From Caulobacteraceae bacterium (GTDB lineage Bacteria; Pseudomonadota; Alphaproteobacteria; Caulobacterales; Caulobacteraceae), in contig CANMXH010000134.1 of the NCBI GenBank assembly GCA_947501315.1, positions 1-6,259 on the forward strand: DNA of 6,259 nucleotides. Direction: 5' to 3'. The notes under the pieces are model-generated. The model was not told the origin of the DNA and did no database searches. It was given only the letters and a program-made list of their open reading frames with translations. Below, one piece after another: positions 1 through 5,966 of the stretch. Made by a program: the position numbers and the translations under genes. Numbering within the stretch: position 1 is the first letter of the stretch; each line of letters starts with the position of its first letter.

Positions 1-273
1 CAAAGCATCGTGCCCACGAGGCCCGACGGTCATCTGTTTTCGTCGACCATCAGACGTGTTTTCTTCCAGGGCCAAGAAACCACCATCAATCAATTCCTTG
101 AGCTTTATCTGGAAACCGCGAGCAGAAAGACCGCTTTCCGCCCGCGCATCTTGAATATCACAGCCCGGATTTTCCCATACATACCTGATAATACGAAATT
201 TTTTCGAAAGAATTCCTATATTGAAAATCTTTTCGAAATTTCGATCGATCTGGACTGTTATATCAATCGGCAT
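1..273 (-). CDS. MarR-like winged-helix transcriptional regulator, N-terminal part (runs off left edge)
   Basis: Reading the minus strand from the ATG at 273-271 gives 91 codons without a stop up to the window edge, so the gene is partial at its 3' end. The product starts MPIDITVQID. Residues about 23-91 have the winged-helix layout: a first helix (SKKFRIIRYVWENPG), a helix-turn-helix (DIQDARAESGLSARGFQIKLKELIDGG), then the wing FLALEENTSDGRRKQMTVGPRG. The DGRRKQ turn followed by a strand and 'PRG' is typical of the MarR family, whose members are usually dimeric repressors binding a short palindrome near their own promoter. No effector-binding or C-terminal helices are in the window. The start is chosen as the first in-frame ATG; no clear Shine-Dalgarno sequence precedes it. 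Bases 181-240 are only about 23% GC, unlike the genes to the right, which suggests transfer. Family assignment is by motif reading only; another winged-helix family such as PadR or an ArsR-like protein is possible. Confidence 0.72.
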   Translation of the reverse strand, partial: MPIDITVQIDRNFEKIFNIGILSKKFRIIRYVWENPGCDIQDARAESGLSARGFQIKLKELIDGGFLALEENTSDGRRKQMTVGPRGHDAL

Positions 274-324
274 TGTTTTTGATTAGATCAGTTTCATCTG
301 GCAAATACATAATGTTATTCACAA

Positions 325-340
325 TTACTTCGCGCAGTAA
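325..340. promoter_or_regulatory. 16-base near-perfect palindrome, candidate operator of the MarR-like regulator
   Basis: The sequence TTACTTCGCGCAGTAA pairs with itself at 7 of 8 positions about its centre; the single mismatch is T330 with C335. It lies 52 bases upstream of the minus-strand start codon at 273. MarR-family repressors commonly bind palindromes of about 16-20 bases in the promoter of their own gene, so the size and place fit. A GC palindrome, CGCCCGGGCG (342-351), sits next to it. Binding is inferred from symmetry and position only. Confidence 0.4.
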
Positions 341-424
341 CCGCCCGGGCGCACTAACCATGCCTTCCGCGCTTCAGGCACGCGTCGCACTTATCGGGAC
401 CGATGCATTAAGCAACTTTATTTA

Positions 425-439
425 TGCACCCTTGGTGCA
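425..439. repeat. Short inverted repeat (6-base arms, 3-base spacer)
   Basis: TGCACC (425-430) and GGTGCA (434-439) are exact reverse complements separated by CTT. On the plus strand the second arm is followed by ACTTTTC, so a weak terminator-like hairpin is conceivable, but the stem is short and no gene ends just upstream. It could equally be a protein-binding dyad. Confidence 0.3.
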
Positions 440-766
440 ACTTTTCTACCCAGCAAGCCAAGCGAACCGGCTGCGTCAAACCGCCGCACATTCAATCTAC
501 CGGGCACGATCGACGCCCCGAATAAGCAAACGGGCGGTTAAAAATCACTAGTATTTTTTGCCATCAATCTTTGCTCGTAAATTATACTATTGATTGATCT
601 TATATTGTCTGATCAGTCATCTCAGTCTCTAAGACTTTTCTCAACTTTAAACTTTCTGAATTCAAAAAACATAATCGAGATTAAGTTTTGTCAGGGGGAC
701 TGTTGAGAATCCGGCCTTCAAAGATCACGGCCTCATTCAGGCGCAGGCCTTGCCGGTGTTGACGGT

Positions 767-803
767 AAACCCGGTCATCGGGCCCCGATCGAGGGTCGGG
801 TTT
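767..803 (+). promoter_or_regulatory. Nested inverted repeats in the leader of the 868 gene
   Basis: AAACCCG (767-773) pairs exactly with CGGGTTT (797-803). Inside this outer stem, ATCGGG (777-782) pairs exactly with CCCGAT (784-789) around one unpaired base. An alternative pairing, CCCGA (784-788) with TCGGG (796-800), would compete with the inner stem. A TTGACGG sequence (759-765), matching the -35 consensus TTGACGS of Caulobacter-type housekeeping promoters, lies just upstream, but I see no good -10 partner. The structure could be an RNA leader element or simply a product of GC-rich sequence. Confidence 0.3.
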
Positions 804-867
804 GAACGGGGTGCGCTGGATCATGCCCGTTCCGACCCGAACCCCGGGCTCGCGGAGAGGGACTAGC

Positions 868-1959
868 ATGCCGGATCGCGCTCTTCGCAGCCTTGAGCTT
901 CTGGAGAAGTCGGCCTCAACCGCCCGGGTGCTGAACCTGCACCAGATCTACAATGCCCACGGCCATACCCAGGCATGGCGCGAATTCCCGTTATTCCAGA
1001 CGCCGGGATTGAACAAGGCCCTGCTGATCAAGCACCGTCTGCGCAGCAACGAGACGGACGTTTTCAAGGGCCCGCGTCGGGTCGCCACGAAAATCATTTT
1101 TCCGATCGATAGTCACGATCTCAAATGGGGCGGTCGCTACGTATTCTTCGAACAGATCGACTGCGCCGAGATTCTCAAGCAAGTCTTCGGCGTCACCCGG
1201 GACCACCCGGATTATCGGACGCTTGAACTCATAGACAAGCTGCCTTCGCTGGACCCCTTCCTGTTACGGGAGCAGCTGAGCCGGGCCAGCATCAATCCGG
1301 CTCCATGTTATTTCGCGATCAGTGAAGCAGACCTGCACAGGATGCTCGTCTTCGTCCACCGCGAGGTCGCGCCCCTGGTCCAGCTGAGCCTCGGCGAAAC
1401 GGGGGCCTCGCCCGATGCCATTGCCCGAATGGCCGAAAAGATCATGTCCAACAGACCGGGCGACCGTATGGAGGGCTTGGGCGAAGTCCTGCAGCTCAGC
1501 CCCGAGCAATACGCTGAGGGAATCTTCTGCTGGAAAGGTTTCCTCTATTTCAAATGGACCCTGGGCACTATGGGCCCGGATCTCGTCAACTTCATATCCT
1601 CGGTCGCCAGCATCAAACCGGTCGGCCCCACGGATGGCGGATCCCGGGAATACCTTGTGCGCGGCCGGGCATTGGTCCGTGAACGGATCAAGGGGGCCCT
1701 TGCGGAAACCCGTCAGACGATGAAGCTCTATAACGAGGCCTATGCCGGTCTGACCCAGCAGGGCAAACCCGAGATCTTCAGGGACTTCCTGCTCGGCGCT
1801 CCCCGCATGTTCAACCGCCTGGGTGACCAGCTTGGTGCCGTCCAGCACGTCATCAGTTACTGGAACTTCCGATTCGGCCCGAAGTCCGAGGCCCCGACAG
1901 TGACGGAACTGATCGACATCTTCATGGATTTTGAAGCGAGCCTTAAAAGGCGATCATAG
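868..1959 (+). CDS. Conserved-looking hypothetical protein, 363 aa, function unknown
   Basis: I do not recognise this family. The chosen ATG at 868 is preceded by GGAGAGGGA, with GAGG ending 7 bases upstream, a good ribosome site. Longer in-frame starts (TTG 802, ATG 823) lack one and would add a low-complexity basic leader. The product starts MPDRALRSLELLEKSAS and has no signal peptide or membrane segment, so it is probably cytoplasmic. Visible blocks include a Lys/Arg-rich stretch at 50-75 (LNKALLIKHRLRSNETD, then KGPRRVATK), an aromatic segment WGGRYVFFEQ (88-97), LPSLDPFLLREQLSR (125-139), FCWKGFLYFKWTLG (220-233), a helical charged stretch at 260-290, and a C-terminal helix ending in KRRS. 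Composition is close to that of the genes on the right, which suggests a host-like or long-resident gene. It stands alone between a regulator-type intergenic region and a toxin remnant. Possible control by the divergent MarR-like protein is only inference from position. Confidence 0.85.
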   Translation: MPDRALRSLELLEKSASTARVLNLHQIYNAHGHTQAWREFPLFQTPGLNKALLIKHRLRSNETDVFKGPRRVATKIIFPIDSHDLKWGGRYVFFEQIDCAEILKQVFGVTRDHPDYRTLELIDKLPSLDPFLLREQLSRASINPAPCYFAISEADLHRMLVFVHREVAPLVQLSLGETGASPDAIARMAEKIMSNRPGDRMEGLGEVLQLSPEQYAEGIFCWKGFLYFKWTLGTMGPDLVNFISSVASIKPVGPTDGGSREYLVRGRALVRERIKGALAETRQTMKLYNEAYAGLTQQGKPEIFRDFLLGAPRMFNRLGDQLGAVQHVISYWNFRFGPKSEAPTVTELIDIFMDFEASLKRRS

Positions 1960-2018
1960 GGACTGGCAGCCCGAACGCTTGCGCCTCTGATCGCCCTGCC
2001 CTCCTGCGCTGCGCCCGG

Positions 2019-2195
2019 TCTGATCCCCTGTTGCCGGACAAGATGCGCTCGGTCGATCGAACCCGTATGATCCGCAAAATCGGCAGTCTGCAGATGGTCG
2101 ATTTGACGACCCTGCTCGCCACGCTGCGCGAAATGTTCGAAGAGTGCCACCCATGCGCCTGTCCATCGTCTCCGTTGTTTTCGGTGCCTTTCTGA
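2019..2195 (+). pseudogene. Remnant of a MazF/PemK-family toxin (C-terminal part only)
   Basis: The third plus-strand frame is open from 1947 to a TGA at 2193-2195. From 2019 it reads SDPLLPDKMRSVDRTRMIRK and continues IGSLQMVDLTTLLATLREMFEE up to 2144. The pattern D-K-x-R-(S/T)-V-D-R-x-R-(L/M)-x-x-K-I-G-x-L followed by an amphipathic helix matches the C-terminal end of MazF/PemK endoribonucleases, where this segment forms the last strand and helix of the fold. The N-terminal half with the RNA-cleaving residues is absent: upstream the frame has no similar sequence and stops at 1944-1946 inside the neighbouring gene. No antitoxin gene is seen. The natural end would be expected after the MFEE at 2144; instead the frame reads on about 50 bases, past the start of the next gene at 2153. 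A 50-residue product could start at ATG 2043, but it would lack the active site, so I call it a decayed fragment. Similarity is judged from memory of the family. Confidence 0.5.
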
Positions 2196-3985
2196 TTTCG
2201 AGCCCCGCCATGTCCCAGTCGCCGTCCGTCCCCAACACCGCCCCATGGGAGCAACCCTTCCTGCCGCCCGCACCGGCCTGGGACGGGGCCAGCCGCGCCC
2301 TGCTGCGCGACGCCTCCGACCCCTGGGTCACGGCCTTCGAGGCGGACCCCGAGCACGACGAAAGCCCGAACTACGCCGACACCCGTGCCTGGTTCGACCG
2401 GCTGGACGCCGCCTCCGACCTGATCCGCATCGAACAGTTCGGCGTCTCGCCCGAGGGCCGGCCTATCTATGCCGTCATCGCCTCGAAGGACGGCGCGGCC
2501 TTCGACCCGGCCAAGCCCGTGCTGCTGGCCCAGGCCGGTATCCATCCGGGCGAGATCGACGGCAAGGACGCCGGCATGATGCTGCTCCGCGACATCGCCT
2601 TTTACGGCAAGGCCGACCTGCTGGACCGGGTCAATCTGATCCTCATCCCCATCCTGTCCGTCGACGGTCATGAGCGGGCCTCGGCCTACTCCCGCCCCAA
2701 CCAGCGCGGGCCCCGCATCCAGGGCTGGCGCAATACCGCGACCAACCAGAACCTCAACCGCGACTATCTGAAACTGGACCAGGTCGAGATGCGCGCCGTG
2801 CGCGGTCTGGTGCTGAAATACCGGCCGGACCTGTATCTCGACATCCACGTCACCGACGGCATGGATTACCAGTATGACATCACCTACGGCTTCAACGGCG
2901 AGAACGGCGTCTGGTCCCGGTCGCCCGCCATCGCCCTCTGGCTGGACGACAGCTTCAAGCCCGCCATCAATGCCGCGCTGGAGGCGGAGGACCATATACC
3001 CGGCGAACTGGTCTTCGGCACCGATGACAGCAATCCCCGCGCCGGCCTCACCGACGGCGGTCTGGGCGAGCGCTTCTCCAACGGCTGGGGTTCGGCGGCC
3101 CATGTCCCGACCGTCCTGATCGAGAACCACAGCCTCAAACCCTATGAGCAGCGGGTTCTGGGAACCTATGTCCTGCTCGAGGCGGCGATGCGCCGTCTGG
3201 CCGCCGACGGCACCGCCCTGCGCACGGCGATCGCCGCCGACTCGGCCCTGCGTCCGGCAGGGATCCCGGCCAATTTCACCGCCGACCCGACCCCCGCCTA
3301 CACCCGGACCTTCAAGGGCATCCGCTATGAGATGTACGACAGCCCCGCCTCGGGCCGTCAGGAAATCCGCTGGCTGGGCGAGGCCGACCCCGAGCCCTGG
3401 TCCCTGCCCTTCTACGGCTCACGCCCGACCCTGACCCTTCAGCGACCGACGGCCTACTGGGTGCCCGGCCACCGCGCCGACATCATCGAACGCCTGCGCC
3501 TGCACGGCATCCGCATGGAGACCCTGCCGTCCCCGCGCACGGTCACCGTCAACATGCTGCGTCTCAACGAGCCCCGACTGGCCGCCCGCGCCAATGAGGG
3601 TCGCGTCGGCGTCACCGTCACGGGCGTCACCCCCGAGCGTCACGACTGGACCTTCCCCGTCGGCTCGGTCCGCGTGCCCACCGACCAGCCGCTGGGCGAC
3701 ATCGTGGTGCTGTTGCTGGAGCCGCAATCCAGCGAGAGCTTCTTCGCCTGGGGCATGTTCCCCGAGGTGCTCAGCCGCGTCGAGTATATCGAGGGCTATG
3801 CCATCGCCCCCCTGGCCGAGGCCATGATGGCGGCGGATCCTGCGCTCAAGGCCGAGTTCGAGGCGAAACTGGCCGCCGAACCGGCCTTCGCCTCGGACGG
3901 CGACGCGCGTTTGCAGTGGTTCTACGAGCGAACTCCGTTCTATGATGAACGCTTCCGACTGTATCCAGTAGCCCGCGAGGAGTGA
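2153..3985 (+). CDS. Exported M14-family zinc carboxypeptidase-like metallopeptidase, 610 aa
   Basis: This is a periplasmic or secreted zinc peptidase of the carboxypeptidase A (M14) fold. A signal peptide is visible: MRLSIVSVVFGAFLISSPAM with probable cleavage after Ser21 (A-M-S before QS). The catalytic set is complete: H131 and E134 in IHPGEIDGKDA bind zinc, R203 follows Asn in NLNRDYLKLD, H232 in YLDIHVTDG is the third ligand, and E324 in VLIENHSLKPYEQ fits the general-base glutamate. The peptidase domain spans about 70-350. Residues 380-610 form an extra C-terminal region without a motif I can name, which makes the protein longer than a classic M14 domain of about 300 residues. The start is ATG 2153, with GAAGAG 8 bases upstream; a GTG at 2144 adds only three residues. 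A TTGACGA at 2103-2109 could be a -35 box but no clear -10 follows. The MAPEG gene follows after 3 bases. The substrate cannot be told from the sequence. Confidence 0.9.
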   Translation: MRLSIVSVVFGAFLISSPAMSQSPSVPNTAPWEQPFLPPAPAWDGASRALLRDASDPWVTAFEADPEHDESPNYADTRAWFDRLDAASDLIRIEQFGVSPEGRPIYAVIASKDGAAFDPAKPVLLAQAGIHPGEIDGKDAGMMLLRDIAFYGKADLLDRVNLILIPILSVDGHERASAYSRPNQRGPRIQGWRNTATNQNLNRDYLKLDQVEMRAVRGLVLKYRPDLYLDIHVTDGMDYQYDITYGFNGENGVWSRSPAIALWLDDSFKPAINAALEAEDHIPGELVFGTDDSNPRAGLTDGGLGERFSNGWGSAAHVPTVLIENHSLKPYEQRVLGTYVLLEAAMRRLAADGTALRTAIAADSALRPAGIPANFTADPTPAYTRTFKGIRYEMYDSPASGRQEIRWLGEADPEPWSLPFYGSRPTLTLQRPTAYWVPGHRADIIERLRLHGIRMETLPSPRTVTVNMLRLNEPRLAARANEGRVGVTVTGVTPERHDWTFPVGSVRVPTDQPLGDIVVLLLEPQSSESFFAWGMFPEVLSRVEYIEGYAIAPLAEAMMAADPALKAEFEAKLAAEPAFASDGDARLQWFYERTPFYDERFRLYPVAREE

Positions 3986-3988
3986 TCC

Positions 3989-4396
3989 GTGGCCCTTCTG
4001 ACCGACATGACCGCCGCCCAGGCGGCTGCCCTCTGGAGCGGCCTTCTGATCCTGCTGCTGGGCGTCCTTTCGATCCGGGTGATCCTCGCGCGCCGCAAAT
4101 ACAAGGTTGCCATCGGCGATGGCGGCGTCCCCGAGGTTGCCCTCGCCGCGCGGGTCTTCGGCAATGCGGCGGAGTATATTCCCGTCGGGATCGGTGCCCT
4201 GATCCTGCTCTATCACCTTGAGATGCCCGTTCTGGCGATCCACGGGCTCGGGGTGACCCTGCTCGCCGGACGGACCATCCATGCGGTGGGACTCAGCGGC
4301 AACAAATCGACCTTCGGTCGCGTCGCCGGCATGGTCCTGACATTTGTCGCCCTGTTCGTCGCCGGCGGCATGCTGGTGGTCCACGCCTTCGTCTGA
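3989..4396 (+). CDS. MAPEG-family integral membrane protein, 135 aa
   Basis: MAPEG proteins (membrane-associated proteins in eicosanoid and glutathione metabolism) are small four-helix membrane proteins, and some are glutathione transferases or peroxidases. The family signature is present as A-R-V-F-G-N-A-A-E-Y-I-P, with R55, N59, E62, Y63 and P65. Hydrophobic segments lie at about 14-34, 64-77, 81-95 and 113-133, and the length of 135 residues is normal. A basic loop (RRKYKV) follows the first helix, and GRTIHAVGLS comes before the last helix. Translation starts at GTG 3989, with GAGGAG (3977-3982) 6 bases upstream. The stop of the peptidase gene overlaps this ribosome-site region and leaves a 3-base gap, so the two are almost certainly co-transcribed and may be translationally coupled. 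Bacterial members of this kind are usually uncharacterised, and no glutathione-dependent reaction can be claimed. Confidence 0.9.
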   Translation: MALLTDMTAAQAAALWSGLLILLLGVLSIRVILARRKYKVAIGDGGVPEVALAARVFGNAAEYIPVGIGALILLYHLEMPVLAIHGLGVTLLAGRTIHAVGLSGNKSTFGRVAGMVLTFVALFVAGGMLVVHAFV

Positions 4397-4411
4397 ATCG
4401 GATCAGGGCGG

Positions 4412-4445
4412 TTGCGGCGGTGCCTCCACCGGGTCATATCGAGGC
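4412..4445 (+). promoter_or_regulatory. Promoter of the serine hydrolase gene, probably giving a leaderless mRNA
   Basis: TTGCGG (4412-4417), a 17-base spacer and CATATC (4435-4440) are followed after 5 bases by the ATG at 4446. The wider -10, GTCATATC, matches 6 of 8 positions of the Caulobacter housekeeping consensus GCTANAWC. With the -10 this close, transcription should begin at or next to the start codon. A GAGG lies only 1 base before the ATG, too near to act as a ribosome site. A 5-base dyad (4418-4422 with 4427-4431) sits within the spacer. The same layout recurs before the gene at 5967. Confidence 0.6.
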
Positions 4446-5927
4446 ATGACCTCCCTGCGTGACGCCGCCGCCTCCCGCCTTCGAAGCGCCAGCGGCACTT
4501 TCGCCTTCCTGGTCTTCCTGATGGTCGCACCCGCCGTCGCCGCCCAGTCCTTCGAAGAGCGACACGGCCCGGCGGTTGACGCCCTGGTTTCACGGGCGTT
4601 GACCGAAACCGGCGCGCCATCCGCTTCGATCGCCGTCGTCGAAGACGGCCGAATCGTTTTCGCCCGGGCCTACGGCGTGCGGTCGCTCGCTACGGCTGAG
4701 CCGGCGAGCGATGAACACCGCTACCTCATCGGCTCGGCCTCCAAGACGTTTACGGCCGCCCTGGCTGCGATGCTTGCGGACGAGAGCCGCCTGTCTCTGG
4801 ACGCGCCGGTCGGCCGCCTTGTGCCGGAGACCACGGCGGCCGAGCTCATCACCCTCCGGCAAGCCCTGTCGCACACGGCCGGCTACCAGGGCTATTTCAC
4901 CATGGACGCCACACCGGCCGAGGGGCGCCGCGCGATCACCACTGCGGACATCCTGGCGCGCTGGGCCGCCGCGCAAACGGACACGCCGCCCGGGACGGCC
5001 TGGGCCTATAGCAACACCGGCTATACGGTTGCCGGGGTGATGATCGAAAGGGCCACCGGTTCAGCCCTGAATGATCTGCTCCAGAGCCGAATCTTCCGCC
5101 CTCTCGGCATGACGTCCGCGGCGGATGTCGATCAACGCGGACCAGGGACCGGCGACGCCGTCGGCTACACCCGCTTTCTGCTGGGGCCGCCCCGGCCCGC
5201 CCGCGCGATCGGTCCAGGCTGGACATTCGCCGCCGGAGGCCTGGTGATGACGGCCTCCGATCTGGCCCGTTTCGACGTCGCGCTCATGGACGGCCCGCTT
5301 CTCAGCGCCAGCGCCCGGACGGCGATGACTGCCGACACCCGTCTGAACGACGGCGGGGCGAGCGGCTATGGGCTCGGGCTCTATGTCGGCGAGTTCTCGG
5401 GCAGGCGTCGATGGACCCATGACGGCTCGATAGACGGCTTCGGCGCGGAGAACCGTCTCTATCCGGACAGCCGGGCCGCCGTCATCGTGCTGGTCAACGC
5501 CGACTTCGGACGCACGCCCTATGTGATCGCCGACGGCGTCGAGGCCCTTCTGCTCGACCCGCCCGCCGAGGTGCCGCCCGCTCCGAGACCCGCCCCAACT
5601 GCGCCAACGCCTGAGGCCCTGCCGGGCGGCGAGGCTGAGCGCGATCGCGCCATTGCCCTGCTAAACCAGCTTCGTGCGGGCCGGCTGGACCGCTCGAACC
5701 TGACCGACGACGTGCTCGACTACTTTTCGGATCAGGTGCTGGCGGACTATCGCGACAGCCTCGCCGCCCTCGGTCCGACGACAGCCTTCATCCAGCGGCG
5801 CCGCGACAAGATCGGCGGACTCGACGCCAGCCTTTACGAAGTGACGGTGGGCGGTCGTTTGCTGATCGCTATTCTTCGCCTGACGCCCGGGGGCGAGGTC
5901 GCCTCTTTCGTGGTGTTTCCGGCCTGA
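4446..5927 (+). CDS. Exported serine hydrolase of the class C beta-lactamase / penicillin-binding fold, 493 aa
   Basis: The enzyme should hydrolyse amide or ester bonds through an acyl-serine intermediate in the periplasm. A signal peptide is seen at 1-33, with a hydrophobic core TFAFLVFLMVAPAVAA and cleavage after Ala33 before QSFEERHG. The three family motifs are in order: S97-A-S-K100 (SxxK nucleophile box), Y188-S-N190 (YxN) and H325-D-G327 (HxG, in place of KTG). This motif set is shared by AmpC-like beta-lactamases, EstB-type esterases and D-amino acid peptidases, so substrate is undecided; resistance should not be inferred. The catalytic domain covers about 36-370. A proline-rich linker (372-388) leads to a C-terminal domain at about 396-493 that ends in strands (LYEVTVGGRLLIAILRLTPG). 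The start is ATG 4446, as it gives a proper signal peptide and fits the promoter; the frame extends back to 4344 inside the MAPEG gene without a ribosome site. Confidence 0.9.
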   Translation: MTSLRDAAASRLRSASGTFAFLVFLMVAPAVAAQSFEERHGPAVDALVSRALTETGAPSASIAVVEDGRIVFARAYGVRSLATAEPASDEHRYLIGSASKTFTAALAAMLADESRLSLDAPVGRLVPETTAAELITLRQALSHTAGYQGYFTMDATPAEGRRAITTADILARWAAAQTDTPPGTAWAYSNTGYTVAGVMIERATGSALNDLLQSRIFRPLGMTSAADVDQRGPGTGDAVGYTRFLLGPPRPARAIGPGWTFAAGGLVMTASDLARFDVALMDGPLLSASARTAMTADTRLNDGGASGYGLGLYVGEFSGRRRWTHDGSIDGFGAENRLYPDSRAAVIVLVNADFGRTPYVIADGVEALLLDPPAEVPPAPRPAPTAPTPEALPGGEAERDRAIALLNQLRAGRLDRSNLTDDVLDYFSDQVLADYRDSLAALGPTTAFIQRRRDKIGGLDASLYEVTVGGRLLIAILRLTPGGEVASFVVFPA

Positions 5928-5932
5928 CGGCG

Positions 5933-5966
5933 TTGCGGTCCCCCGGGACGTCGGCCATATCAGGCC
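5933..5966 (+). promoter_or_regulatory. Promoter of pmbA, probably giving a leaderless mRNA
   Basis: TTGCGG (5933-5938), a 17-base spacer and CATATC (5956-5961) are followed after 5 bases by the ATG at 5967. The wider -10, GCCATATC, matches 7 of 8 positions of GCTANAWC. The two boxes and both distances are identical to those before the serine hydrolase gene, while the spacers differ in sequence, so the likeness is not a simple recent duplication. No usable Shine-Dalgarno sequence lies before the ATG (AGG ends 2 bases before it). Confidence 0.6.

Larger units (their letters stand above)
274..867. other. Gene-poor divergent intergenic region with AT-rich core
   Basis: These roughly 590 bases separate the minus-strand regulator from the plus-strand gene at 868. 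I find no convincing gene on either strand. The plus-strand frame 273-551 codes for a 92-residue product with no recognisable motif, no ribosome site and uneven composition. Bases 541-660 are about 29% GC, whereas the flanking genes are clearly GC-rich, so this looks like imported or non-coding DNA. The region holds several dyads (325-340, 342-351, 425-439, 609-616) and a GC-normal leader from about 690. A TATACT sequence at 583-588 could be a -10 element, but its best upstream partner (TTGCCA, 558-563) is 19 bases away, so no promoter is claimed there. Confidence 0.6.

Noticed and set aside
10..282. Plus-strand open frame of 90 residues
   Set aside because: It is antisense to the winged-helix gene and shows no motif or ribosome site.
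273..551. Plus-strand open frame of 92 residues
   Set aside because: No recognisable motif or ribosome site; the product mixes AT-rich and GC-rich sequence. A real small gene cannot be fully excluded.
681..869. Minus-strand open frame of 62 residues in the leader of the 868 gene
   Set aside because: Its start lies on the ribosome site and start codon of the 868 gene, and the product is basic and featureless.
1264..1848. Minus-strand open frame of 194 residues
   Set aside because: It is antisense to the 868 gene, which has a strong ribosome site and a more protein-like sequence.
1986..2030. Imperfect direct repeat TCTGATC(G)CCCTG at 1986-1998 and 2019-2030
   Set aside because: Too short and inexact, in GC-rich sequence, to be told from chance; it could be an insertion scar but nothing else supports that.
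1943..3130. Minus-strand open frame of 395 residues
   Set aside because: It lies mostly opposite the M14 peptidase, whose motifs are complete; its Gly/Val/Asp-rich product is typical of an antisense shadow in high-GC DNA.
3419..4384. Minus-strand open frame of 321 residues
   Set aside because: It is antisense to the peptidase and MAPEG genes, with a low-complexity His/Asp/Gly-rich product and no motif.
4418..4431. Possible terminator hairpin after the MAPEG gene
   Set aside because: The stem is only 5 bases, has no run of T after it and lies in the spacer of the downstream promoter.
4344..4445. Longer start for the serine hydrolase gene
   Set aside because: It would overlap the MAPEG gene, bury the signal peptide behind 34 residues and include the promoter; the ATG at 4446 fits better.
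4446..5927. Calling the serine hydrolase an AmpC beta-lactamase
   Set aside because: The third motif is HDG rather than KTG and there is an extra C-terminal domain, so an esterase or peptidase role is at least as likely.
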